From Blastocatellia bacterium (GTDB lineage: Bacteria; Acidobacteriota; Blastocatellia; Pyrinomonadales; Pyrinomonadaceae): a stretch of 18,272 bases of DNA. Numbering within the stretch: position 1 is the stretch's first letter; the number at the start of each line of letters is the position of its first letter. A model generated the notes under the pieces. It saw only the letters and a program-made list of their open reading frames with translations, had not been told where the DNA came from and made no database searches. The stretch spans positions 1 to 18,272 of the forward strand of contig PSRF01000402.1 in NCBI GenBank assembly GCA_003175865.1, given 5' to 3'. Below are positions 7,371 through 13,885 of the stretch, piece after piece. The position numbers and the translations under genes were made by a program.

Positions 7371-8717
7371 TCAATCCTCCAACACAACCAGTGCTGTTTG
7401 TCCGCCGCCGGATGTCACATTCAAAACCGACGAATTTGAAAGACGAATCAACGCGCCCTCGACTTGGTTCTGGAAGAGGAATGGGTTGAAGTCAACGAAC
7501 ATCTCCTCAATGCGGACTTTGTCGGAAAACATCGGTATCGTTATCTTGTCGACCGCTACTCGTTCCTGTACTACGTAGGGTCGTTCCACTGCCGCTGAGA
7601 TCGCATCTTCCCACTGGTCGACATCAAGTTCCCATCCAAGAAAAACTCCGTGGCCGCCGTAGTCATCGTTTGGCTTCAGAACAAACCGCTCACGTTCAGT
7701 CTTGATCAACTGGAGGAGCTCGTGCTCCTGGTCTTCGAATGACGTTGGACCAGGTTTGACCTTTCGAGTCCATGGAATGTGACGTCGAATGATCTCAAGT
7801 TCCTGCGGTGAAAAGATCGCGGAGTAGGCTGGATCGCTGAGAATTGCGAAACCGGATTTCTTGTGCGCCAGTTTTGAACGAAACGAGTTTGCCATACAGA
7901 CCCGGCCGTCGGCATACGCACGAATTAACGGGTGGTCGCGGTCAAACTCATTGAGAAACTCATGGATAACGACGCGCTTGTAAAGTATGTCGATTCGAAA
8001 ATCACCGGCAGTTAATGTTTCGCTAGCATAGTCGAGGTCGTGTGGATCGACGATTCTTGTGAGGTGTCCTTCAGTTTCGAAGTATTGCTGGAGCACGCGA
8101 AACTCGGACGCAGTATCTACACCGCGCCAATCGACAATCGCGATCTGTGGCGATTGCGCTGTGCCGCCCCACTCCCGGTACGCAGCAACCAGGGCGGCAA
8201 GCAACTGATCATGAGGCCTCGGGCGCCAGTGCTTGTACTCTGAAAGAAATTGACGTGTGCTCGGTAAAGGAAAGAGCACCTTCTCTAACTGCATCTGATC
8301 GCCAACACCTGCGGGGCTTTCGGCGTTGTACTCCAAAAACTTGAAATCATTCTCGGTCAGATACGCATCGAGTCGGCTCGTAACACATAGGCGCGCGTAG
8401 CCGGGATCAATTAGCGCCATCTCCTTTTCTGCGAAGGTCAGGTCGAGTTGGTCCATGATCTTGGGATTAACCAGCGCTTCATCGACCAGCTTTTCAAACG
8501 CATGGGCAATAATGGTTGCGGCCGATTTTATTTCTTCGTATTTGGAACGGCTTATCAGGTGTGGCCGCAGAAAAGGACACGTTGGGCGGTCACCATGTAA
8601 CAATCCGAGTTCATGTTGTTGCGCAATCAGTTTTTCGAAGACATCGGCGGTGAGACTGGAATCGTTGAGGATTTGTTGATCGAGGGTCTGAATAACGGAC
8701 GTGAGAATATTCGTCAT
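7371..8717 (-). CDS. Circularly permuted ATP-grasp family protein
   Basis: A 448-aa cytoplasmic protein resembling the circularly permuted ATP-grasp group (glutathionylspermidine synthase C-terminal-like). Members ligate a carboxylate to an amine through an acyl phosphate. Visible signatures: FLEYNAESPAGVGD (128-141), IDILYKRVVIHEFL (242-255), and the Gly-rich nucleotide-binding loop FVLKPNDDYGGHGV (345-358), followed by a basic and acidic strand region (VQERVAV, VRIEEMFVDF) that would coordinate Mg-ATP. There is no N-terminal amidase (CHAP) domain of true glutathionylspermidine synthetase. I choose ATG 8717, because GAGGA (8726-8730, minus strand) lies 8 nt upstream and overlaps the stop codon of the preceding gene. 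The in-frame TTG at 8732 has no such site. Last gene of a three-gene operon; substrate unknown. Confidence 0.82.
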   Translation of the reverse strand: MTNILTSVIQTLDQQILNDSSLTADVFEKLIAQQHELGLLHGDRPTCPFLRPHLISRSKYEEIKSAATIIAHAFEKLVDEALVNPKIMDQLDLTFAEKEMALIDPGYARLCVTSRLDAYLTENDFKFLEYNAESPAGVGDQMQLEKVLFPLPSTRQFLSEYKHWRPRPHDQLLAALVAAYREWGGTAQSPQIAIVDWRGVDTASEFRVLQQYFETEGHLTRIVDPHDLDYASETLTAGDFRIDILYKRVVIHEFLNEFDRDHPLIRAYADGRVCMANSFRSKLAHKKSGFAILSDPAYSAIFSPQELEIIRRHIPWTRKVKPGPTSFEDQEHELLQLIKTERERFVLKPNDDYGGHGVFLGWELDVDQWEDAISAAVERPYVVQERVAVDKITIPMFSDKVRIEEMFVDFNPFLFQNQVEGALIRLSNSSVLNVTSGGGQTALVVLED

Positions 8718-8725
8718 CGATTGAA

Positions 8726-8730
8726 TCCTC
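8726..8730 (-). promoter_or_regulatory. Ribosome binding site overlapping upstream stop codon
   Basis: GAGGA on the minus strand, 8 nt before ATG 8717, sharing bases with the TGA (8729-8731) that ends the DUF1835 gene (TGAGGA). It decides the start of the ATP-grasp gene and implies translational coupling of the two proteins. Confidence 0.7.
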
Positions 8731-9709
8731 AATTAATGAGCTGATTAGTATTCGGGTCCCAACGCCAGATTTGTTTTCCGGATTCTAAATGTGCGCCTCC
8801 CAGCCACACATCAATATCGTCGTACGACAAAAAGTCCGCTTCATTGTGTAATACCGCGCGACCTGCATCAGTGATTGTGAAGGTCGTTTCTGACACCAGT
8901 TCGGGACTTAAGTGTTTTGCAGTTGTATTCGAAGTAATTAAAGGAGTGCGGGCGTCGCGCAACTGGCTGAGAGTAGTCCACACCTGAGCATCGCCTACGC
9001 CGTAAACGGACTCCGATTGCCAAAACTTTGAAAACAGATCAGTGAATCGTTCAGCGCCACTGTCGACCAACTGCAGACAACGGTTCTCAATTCGTCCCAA
9101 TCCGTTTGCGACGGACGGAAAACGTTCGAGGTGCGCGGTTAGTGCTGTTTTCAAAAACGGCCAGGCAGATGAGTTCGTCGCAAGGTAGTGCTCAATCGCT
9201 TTCGGATCGGGTGAAGAAAAAGCGTGCCATGCGTTTGCGGCAGTCTTCAACTCGGCGCCTGTAACCTCGCGCCGTTGAGGGAGAAGCGATGCTAGCTCGT
9301 TTGCGTCTAGTTCTCCGAGTCCGTAAAAGTTTTCGCGTCCAGGAAACTCGCCGATGTTGATTAGACTAAGACGTGTTTGACCCAGCTCGACACTGCTAAA
9401 CCAATTAAGCAGGTAAATAAGATTCAATTGACAGAACAGATCGTGCTCAAACCACAGAATTACTTCTTCATGATCAGGAAATGAGCGAAGCACCTGTTCC
9501 TGTTCATCTAGGCCGTCCAGACACTCTTGTAATCCAACGCCGTAGTCGCCGGCGAGATGTTCAGCGCGTATACGGCGCCAGGTTTCTGCATCAGCACCGG
9601 CAGGGGCAGGTCCCTCAATGAGAGCGTCACGAAAACAGAACAGCTCACCTGGTACAGTCGTTTGTTTGAGAGTTTGTTCAGTTGAGCCGCCGTTGATGAT
9701 GTGGAGCAT
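8729..9709 (-). CDS. DUF1835 domain-containing protein
   Basis: A 326-aa cytoplasmic protein. The N-terminal part matches what I know of DUF1835 (PF08874): LHIINGGST at the start, an FRDALIEGPAP segment (26-36), and WFEHDLFCQLNLIYLLNWF (86-104), with conserved-looking His89-Asp90. The C-terminal half is helical and ends in a segment resembling a winged helix (FTITDAGRAVLHNEADFL). The biochemical role of DUF1835 is unknown. It starts 7 nt after the M20D amidohydrolase stop and its own stop overlaps the ribosome binding site of the ATP-grasp gene, so the three are very probably made from one mRNA. The pairing suggests that the DUF1835 protein helps or regulates the ATP-grasp ligase, but this is inference from position. 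Confidence 0.83.
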   Translation of the reverse strand: MLHIINGGSTEQTLKQTTVPGELFCFRDALIEGPAPAGADAETWRRIRAEHLAGDYGVGLQECLDGLDEQEQVLRSFPDHEEVILWFEHDLFCQLNLIYLLNWFSSVELGQTRLSLINIGEFPGRENFYGLGELDANELASLLPQRREVTGAELKTAANAWHAFSSPDPKAIEHYLATNSSAWPFLKTALTAHLERFPSVANGLGRIENRCLQLVDSGAERFTDLFSKFWQSESVYGVGDAQVWTTLSQLRDARTPLITSNTTAKHLSPELVSETTFTITDAGRAVLHNEADFLSYDDIDVWLGGAHLESGKQIWRWDPNTNQLIN

Positions 9710-9716
9710 GTTCTTT

Positions 9717-11060
9717 CTACTTCATTAGCTCGAGCACTGCGGTTGTCATTGCTTTGACTCCGGTTCGCAGCGTCGGTTCAGGCAAAGGCGCAAATAATGC
9801 CGAATGTAGCGAGGGCAACGGTGTTCCCGAGTCTTTACTCGCCTTTACTTTAGCCGGATCCACAGCTCCCAGCCAGAAAATCATCGACGGGATCCTTTGA
9901 TTCAGGCTCAAGTAGCCAAAATCTTCGCTCGCCATTATAGGCGGAACGTTAACTACATTTTCAGCTCCGAGTGCAGTGCGAAAGGCACTCGCTATACGTT
10001 CGGTAAGCCGTGGATCATTGTAAGTTGCCGAGGTCACTTCAGTTTCGCTTACCTTCACAATTGGAAGGCGATCGTTGGGTATACCGGCTGCCAACGCTAT
10101 TCCTTTCGAAATCCGTTCTATTGAAGCGATGATGTGTTGACGGACTTCTTCTTTGTAAGTGCGAATGGTGAGTTGCAGATTAACTTCGTCTGGAATGATG
10201 TTGTAACGAGTGCCACCGTGAATAGATCCCACGGTGACTACAGCGGGATCGAACGGAGAGTTTTCACGACTCACGATCGTTTGCAAGGCGATCACTATTT
10301 CGGATGCTACGACAATCGGATCTTTCGTTGCTTGTGGTTGCGAACCATGACCGCCGAGACCACGCACTTTGATATCAATTCCAGTCGCACTCGCGAGTGC
10401 GAAACCGGGAGTAACTCCAACCCGACCGGCTTCGAGATCAGCGGCGTCGTGCAATGCGATGGCAAAATCTGGCTTGGGGAATTTGGAATACAAACCATCG
10501 CGCAAAACAGCACGCGCGCCATCGATCGTTTCCTCGGCGGGTTGGCCAATCAGGATCAGGGTGCCATGCCACCGATCCTTTAGCGAGACCAACATTCGTG
10601 CGGTGCCAAGTAATGAAGTCATGTGGATGTCGTGTCCGCACGCGTGCATGACGCCGACTTCCATCCCCGCGTCGTTTTTGGTTCTCACTGTGCTCGCGTA
10701 TGGCAGAGAAGTCTTTTCTTCAACGGGCAATGCATCCAGTTCTGATCGAACCAGAACGGTTGGTCCATTTCCGTTCTTCATGATTGCGACAACGCCGTAG
10801 CCGCTCCATTCGGTCCTCTCATATTTGCCAATACGCTCAGTAACCGTGAAACCAAGTTTGCGGAGTTCTGTTGCGATAAATGCGGAGGTCTTCTCCTCCT
10901 TGTGTGACAGCTCAGGAGCTGCGTGGAGAGTCTTGTAGATTGAAACGAGCGAGGTGATCTCTTTATCGATCAGTGCGTCGAGAGAGGACTGTGCCTGAAT
11001 TGGAAATAAAGGTGCAAGTAGGAAAAGACATAGAAAAAACGTTCGAAGAAGATTTTGCAT
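9717..11060 (-). CDS. Exported M20D family amidohydrolase
   Basis: A 447-aa metal-dependent amidohydrolase of the M20D group (IAA-amino acid hydrolase / N-acyl amino acid hydrolase-like). A signal peptide is clear (hydrophobic residues 6-20, IQAQ end near 24), so it is exported. Motifs: LHAAPELSHKEEKT (45-58), the metal-binding HACGHDIH (139-146, with Cys141 typical of M20D), GQPAEET (172-178), a dimerisation domain with GGHGSQPQ, and ASEDFGYL near residue 375 as C-terminal metal ligand region. The length (about 400-450 aa) is normal. It would cleave an N-acyl or aminoacyl amide bond in the periplasm. It is the first gene of the operon with DUF1835 and ATP-grasp proteins, an unusual mix of an exported hydrolase with cytoplasmic partners. 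The promoter should lie between 11061 and about 11160. Confidence 0.92.
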   Translation of the reverse strand: MQNLLRTFFLCLFLLAPLFPIQAQSSLDALIDKEITSLVSIYKTLHAAPELSHKEEKTSAFIATELRKLGFTVTERIGKYERTEWSGYGVVAIMKNGNGPTVLVRSELDALPVEEKTSLPYASTVRTKNDAGMEVGVMHACGHDIHMTSLLGTARMLVSLKDRWHGTLILIGQPAEETIDGARAVLRDGLYSKFPKPDFAIALHDAADLEAGRVGVTPGFALASATGIDIKVRGLGGHGSQPQATKDPIVVASEIVIALQTIVSRENSPFDPAVVTVGSIHGGTRYNIIPDEVNLQLTIRTYKEEVRQHIIASIERISKGIALAAGIPNDRLPIVKVSETEVTSATYNDPRLTERIASAFRTALGAENVVNVPPIMASEDFGYLSLNQRIPSMIFWLGAVDPAKVKASKDSGTPLPSLHSALFAPLPEPTLRTGVKAMTTAVLELMK

Positions 11061-11162
11061 AGGGGACTCCGTTGAATTTGTTTATCGTGTTAGAGGCTCT
11101 CGTCTCGAGCCATCAGCGAGTTCGATGTGTAGCGTCGGCACGGCAACGGCGCAACGCTATGA

Positions 11163-11219
11163 AGCTCGTGGAACGAGCGACAGCTGGTTATTGAGCATCT
11201 TTCGCTCGCTTCACGAGCT
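11163..11219. repeat. Stem-loop with 18-bp arms
   Basis: Arms 11163-11180 and 11202-11219 (AGCTCGTGGAACGAGCGA and its complement with two mismatches) flank a 21-nt loop. The hairpin lies in the 273-nt spacer between the small exported-protein gene and the M20D gene, both on the minus strand. No T run follows, so it is better described as a repeat than a terminator. Confidence 0.55.
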
Positions 11220-11239
11220 CTTCTCGAGTACCACAGGTT

Positions 11240-11259
11240 CCTGGGGCTTGCGCCCCAGG
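11240..11259. repeat. Hairpin of a dispersed GC-rich repeat
   Basis: A perfect 8-bp stem CCTGGGGC / GCCCCAGG with loop TTGC. It is followed by a second GC-rich part (GCATGCTGCGCAGGCT). The wording resembles an intergenic repeat that I associate with acidobacterial genomes; a genome-wide copy count would confirm this. Short open frames through this stretch are not credible genes. Confidence 0.5.
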
Positions 11260-11333
11260 CTTTATGCTTACGCATGCTGCGCAGGCTAGAAACCGACCGA
11301 CATCGCGAGAGCGTCAATTTTGGAGGCAAGGCC

Positions 11334-11783
11334 TTATGAGCCGACTTCAATTCCTTTGTTTACTTCGTCAATTGCCTTATCGACAAACTCGATCGCCTTG
11401 ACGCGATGTCCGCCTTTGTCGGCCGTCGCGTTTTCGAGTTTGCCTTTGGCGTCTTTCAGAGATTGAAGTGCGGCACGCATGTGCGGTTGATCTGGAACAT
11501 TCGCGAGTGAAAAGGTTTCGTTCGACATAACGGTTTGCGCGTGATTGTGTCGACGATCGTAAGCAATGCCCTTGTTGATTTCAGCGATGGCGGCATTGAC
11601 ATATTCAATCGCTTTTGCTCGATGTCCGCCTTTATTCTGTTCCGCAACAGTCAACTCGCGCTTGGCAATGTTTAAGTCGCCTCGCGCTGCGACCATATTG
11701 GGTTGGTCTTGTGCAACGGCGTACGTAGCCCCGGTTATGACGGCAAGAAAGAACAGACTTCGTGCTGCAATTTTGAAGTGCAT
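11334..11783 (-). CDS. Small exported helical protein with two KGGHR repeats
   Basis: A 149-aa protein with a signal peptide (residues 5-24, AVAQ cleavage). The mature part consists of two similar units, about 26-76 and 97-147, each reading roughly Asp-Gln-Pro-x-Met, Ala-rich helix, KGGHR, KAIE-x-V, AI-x-E-x-NKGI. The second unit begins DQPHMRAAL. The pattern fits two helical hairpins, together a four-helix bundle in the periplasm, with one Gly-Gly-His turn per unit. I recognise such short proteins only as hypothetical. The histidines (54, 79, 81, 101, 125) could bind metal, but no metal motif is certain. The start at ATG 11783 is supported by AGGAGAA 4 nt upstream. It stands alone; repeats flank it on both sides. 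Confidence 0.82.
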   Translation of the reverse strand: MHFKIAARSLFFLAVITGATYAVAQDQPNMVAARGDLNIAKRELTVAEQNKGGHRAKAIEYVNAAIAEINKGIAYDRRHNHAQTVMSNETFSLANVPDQPHMRAALQSLKDAKGKLENATADKGGHRVKAIEFVDKAIDEVNKGIEVGS

Positions 11784-11875
11784 AGAGTTCTCCTTTTGTA
11801 AGAAATCGACAGGACGGTCAGATTAAAGCGCGGGTATCGTAGCGTTTGGGATTGCGGATTGACAATGATGAGAAC

Positions 11876-11972
11876 TGCTGATTTGCCGATTGCTTATTGC
11901 GATTTGTGGCTGCCGATTGTCCGCTGATAGTTATCCGCTCTGGGTTGAATAGCTTGAGTTGGACAAATCAGC
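11876..11972. repeat. Short inverted repeat in degenerate GATTGC/GATTTG-rich spacer
   Basis: TGCTGATTTG (11876-11885) and its exact complement (11963-11972) flank an AT-rich stretch in which GATTGC, GATTTG and CTGATT words recur. It lies directly downstream of the VOC gene. The arms are short and the interior does not pair, so this may be a decayed simple repeat. Confidence 0.35.
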
Positions 11973-11995
11973 AATTAGCAATCGAAGATCAAAAA

Positions 11996-12418
11996 TCATT
12001 TGTACTCATCGTTCGGTTCCGTGAGACTGAACCAGTTGCCTGAGTTGTCGCGAAACACTGCTTCGATACCGTAAGGACGTTCGGCTGGTTCTGAAACAAA
12101 TTGCACGCCTTTCGCTTTCAAGTCGTCGTAGGTCGCACGACAGTCATCTGTGTGAAACGCCCCAGCGCCAAGCACTCCCTTCGACATAATTGATCGCAGC
12201 TGATTCGCAGTTTCCTCGTCCATTAACATCCCTGCTTTCGGCTCCATCAGGATGATTTCGAAGTCAGGTTGTTCCGGCGCGCAAAGCGTGAGGAAGCGGA
12301 AGTCATCGCCAATCATCGCATCAGTATGAATTTTGAAACCGAGCGTGTCGCGATAGAACTCCAAAGCTTCAGCCTGATTATTTACAAAAATGGTGGCGTG
12401 AGACATCTTCTGGATCAT
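11996..12418 (-). CDS. VOC family protein (glyoxalase/bleomycin-resistance fold)
   Basis: A 140-aa protein of the vicinal oxygen chelate superfamily with the two beta-alpha-beta-beta-beta units in one chain: SHATIFVNNQAEALEFYRDTLGFKI (6-30) begins the first, and GAGAFHTDDCRATYDDLKAKG (84-104) the second. Candidate metal ligands are His7, Glu54 in FEIILMEP, His89 and Glu134 in FSLTEP. The ending DNSGNWFSLTEP is typical of these proteins. Substrate unknown; members range from isomerases to antibiotic-binding proteins. AAGGAG stands 7 nt before ATG 12418; the GTG directly before it (12421) is too close to that site. It follows an AraC-type regulator on the same strand after a 183-nt spacer with a foldback repeat. 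Confidence 0.9.
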   Translation of the reverse strand: MIQKMSHATIFVNNQAEALEFYRDTLGFKIHTDAMIGDDFRFLTLCAPEQPDFEIILMEPKAGMLMDEETANQLRSIMSKGVLGAGAFHTDDCRATYDDLKAKGVQFVSEPAERPYGIEAVFRDNSGNWFSLTEPNDEYK

Positions 12419-12501
12419 CACGAATCTCCTTCTTGAAATTTGGGAACAGAGTACTCGAACTCTGCCCGATCAGACTTCTCCAAAATTGCTGGGATCGTTA
12501 T

Positions 12502-12599
12502 GTTCGATAAGCTTGAGCTTGCCGTCGTTGTTATTATGGTTCGACCCAGAATTGGGTTGAATGTTCGGAGAGTCATCGACAAGCTAAAGCTTATCGGAC
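12502..12599. repeat. 98-bp foldback repeat between AraC-type and VOC genes
   Basis: Arms of 20 nt, 12502-12521 and 12580-12599, match as inverted repeats at 18 of 20 positions. Each arm contains its own AAGCT..AGCTT mini-palindrome. Further inward, TTCGACCCA pairs in register with TGGGTTGAA (one mismatch), and the centre is ACCCA-GAAT-TGGGT (12544-12557). The outer end lies 2 nt from the stop of the AraC-type gene. It could terminate or process the transcript; there is no T run on the minus strand. Confidence 0.75.
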
Positions 12600-12601
12600 A
12601 T

Positions 12602-13030
12602 TTAAGCGGACTCGAGACCGTACATTACGAGGAAGCAACCTGGAACCTGACGTTTCGCCTGTTCCGTGCGACGAGCCTTCTCGCGATATGCCACAGGTGC
12701 ATGCCCGACGCACTTGTGAAACAGGCTGCTGAACGATCCGAGCGATTGAAACCCAACTTCGAAACAAACGTCGGTGACTCGCAGTTCGTTACCCTTTAAT
12801 AACTCTTTCGCTTTCTCGATACGACGTTCAATTAGGTACTGGTGTGGAGTCTTGTTAAATGCCTGCCGAAACAAACGCAGGAAGTGGTAACGAGAAAAAC
12901 AAGCCTTCTCTGAAATCTGATCGAGACTTAACGGATGATCGTAACAGTGGTCAATGAAGTCGCGCGCGCGTGACAGACGCTGAAGCACTTCAAGATCCGA
13001 GAGCGGGCTGTTGTCGACTTTAACTACCAT
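12602..13030 (-). CDS. AraC family transcriptional regulator (DNA-binding domain only)
   Basis: A 142-aa protein made almost entirely of the AraC/XylS double helix-turn-helix domain. First HTH: LSLDQISEKACFSRYHFLRLF (34-54); then FNKTPHQYLIERRIEKAKELL (58-78), which is the linker helix; second HTH: VTDVCFEVGFQSLGSFSSLF (85-104), ending GHAPVAYRE. No effector-binding domain is present, as in MarA/SoxS-like regulators or those using a partner. Position and strand suggest that it regulates the VOC gene downstream or its own operon. The start ATG 13030 lacks a clear Shine-Dalgarno sequence. The divergent ECF sigma gene begins 272 nt away, so the two may share regulatory DNA. Confidence 0.9.
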   Translation of the reverse strand: MVVKVDNSPLSDLEVLQRLSRARDFIDHCYDHPLSLDQISEKACFSRYHFLRLFRQAFNKTPHQYLIERRIEKAKELLKGNELRVTDVCFEVGFQSLGSFSSLFHKCVGHAPVAYREKARRTEQAKRQVPGCFLVMYGLESA

Positions 13031-13085
13031 GAGCGGGCAGCAGTTTTGTACAGCGTGGTTTGTTTAGTCAAGATCTAAGGACGAA

Positions 13086-13167
13086 GGATCGGAACCAGAG
13101 CGAAGCGTCTGAAAAACTGCTGCGTATTCCCGAGCTTGAGGGCAGTCTTCGGTCCGGTTCCGATTCC
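13086..13167. repeat. Foldback repeat upstream of the sigma factor gene
   Basis: GGATCGGAACC (13086-13096) pairs with GGTTCCGATTCC (13156-13167, one extra base). CGAAG (13101-13105) pairs with CTTCG (13147-13151), and ACTGC (13116-13120) with GCAGT (13142-13146), all in nested order. It lies in the spacer between the divergent AraC-type and ECF sigma genes. Confidence 0.6.
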
Positions 13168-13224
13168 ATTCAGAAGCAAAACGACTGAAAACTCCTGAAT
13201 ATCCTTGAGCTTAAGACTAGTCTC
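13109..13224. repeat. Imperfect direct repeat upstream of the sigma factor gene
   Basis: The stretch 13109-13152 (CTGAAAAACTGC..., ...CGAGCTTGAG..., ...AGTCT) recurs in degenerate form at 13185-13224 (CTGAAAACTCC..., ...TGAGCTTAAG..., ...AGTCT), about 76 nt downstream with small gaps. The first copy overlaps the foldback at 13086-13167. Further similar words (GGTCCGGTTCCGATTCC / GCTCCTGTTCTGATCCC) follow both copies, which suggests an old duplication of an 80-95 bp unit. Confidence 0.45.
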
Positions 13225-13259
13225 GCTTGAAAGCAGTTGCTTAGCTCCTGTTCTGATCC

Positions 13260-13270
13260 CAATCGGCAGG
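13260..13270 (+). promoter_or_regulatory. Candidate shared upstream motif, copy 1
   Basis: CAATCGGCAGG, 32 nt before the sigma factor ATG. The same word with one change occurs before the small gene at 16073. It is a possible promoter element of the ECF sigma factor or an operator; on its own it could be chance. Confidence 0.2.
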
Positions 13271-13302
13271 TGTTAAACTTTGAACTGCCCAGGCCCGTTT
13301 GA

Positions 13303-13884
13303 ATGACAAAAACCCTGCCCCGAACCCAACATGAAATCACCGGACTCCTCGAGGAGTGGAGCGGTGGTAACCAAGCCGCCCTCGACAAACTGTACCCGCT
13401 TGTCTACGAAGAGCTTCGTCGTCTGGCCCGCTCTTATATGAAACGAGAGGCCAAGGGGCACACGCTGCAAACCACTGCGTTGATCAACGAAGCCTACGTG
13501 CGTATGGTGGAACAGAAGAACGTTCACTGGCAAAACCGGTCACACTTTTTTGCAATCTCAGCACAAATAATGCGCCGCATTCTGGTCGACCATGCACGTC
13601 GTTACCTGCACCTCAAGCGCGGCGGTGGCGCAAAGAAAGTCTCTTTGGATGAAGCCATGATCGTAGCCAGCGAAAAATCCGAAGAGGTTCTGATGCTCGA
13701 CGAAGCCCTCGAGAACCTTGCTCGATTGGATCCGAGACGTTGCCAGGTTGTGGAGTTGCGATACTTTGCCGGTTTGGACAACAAGGAAATCGCGGCGGTG
13801 TTAAAGATTTCCGAGAACACCGTCATGCGCGACTGGAACTTGGCGCGCGCATGGCTTTATCAGCAACTTGCCGGAGCAGGTTGA
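13303..13884 (+). CDS. ECF-type RNA polymerase sigma factor (Sigma70_ECF, PF07638-like)
   Basis: A 193-aa sigma factor. Region 2 spans about 22-100, with YPLVYEELRRLARSYM (31-46), TLQTTALINEAYVRM and the family-typical IMRRILVDHARR (89-100). Region 4 spans about 133-188, with the helix-turn-helix DNKEIAAVLKISENTVMRDW (159-178). No sigma region 1 or 3 is present, as expected for ECF factors. This subfamily is abundant in Acidobacteriota and Planctomycetota and is usually encoded just before a Ser/Thr kinase, as here: the kinase gene starts one base after the TGA. Such sigma factors usually lack a classical membrane anti-sigma factor, so control by the kinase is plausible but not shown. Start ATG 13303; no strong ribosome binding site is visible. 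Confidence 0.93.
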   Translation: MTKTLPRTQHEITGLLEEWSGGNQAALDKLYPLVYEELRRLARSYMKREAKGHTLQTTALINEAYVRMVEQKNVHWQNRSHFFAISAQIMRRILVDHARRYLHLKRGGGAKKVSLDEAMIVASEKSEEVLMLDEALENLARLDPRRCQVVELRYFAGLDNKEIAAVLKISENTVMRDWNLARAWLYQQLAGAG

Positions 13885-13885
13885 C

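Noticed and set aside
11090..11350. Minus-strand open frame of 86 codons downstream of the small exported-protein gene
   Set aside because: It lies within the hairpin-rich spacer and overlaps the real gene end; composition reflects the repeat and no ribosome binding site is seen.
12440..12799. Plus-strand open frame of 119 codons across the AraC/VOC spacer
   Set aside because: It runs through the foldback repeat and antisense to the AraC-type gene; the AraC family match on the other strand is far stronger.
13868..13885. TTG start of the kinase overlapping the sigma gene by 17 nt
   Set aside because: GTG 13886 has Shine-Dalgarno-like bases at a good distance and gives the MTPERW start usual in this kinase group.
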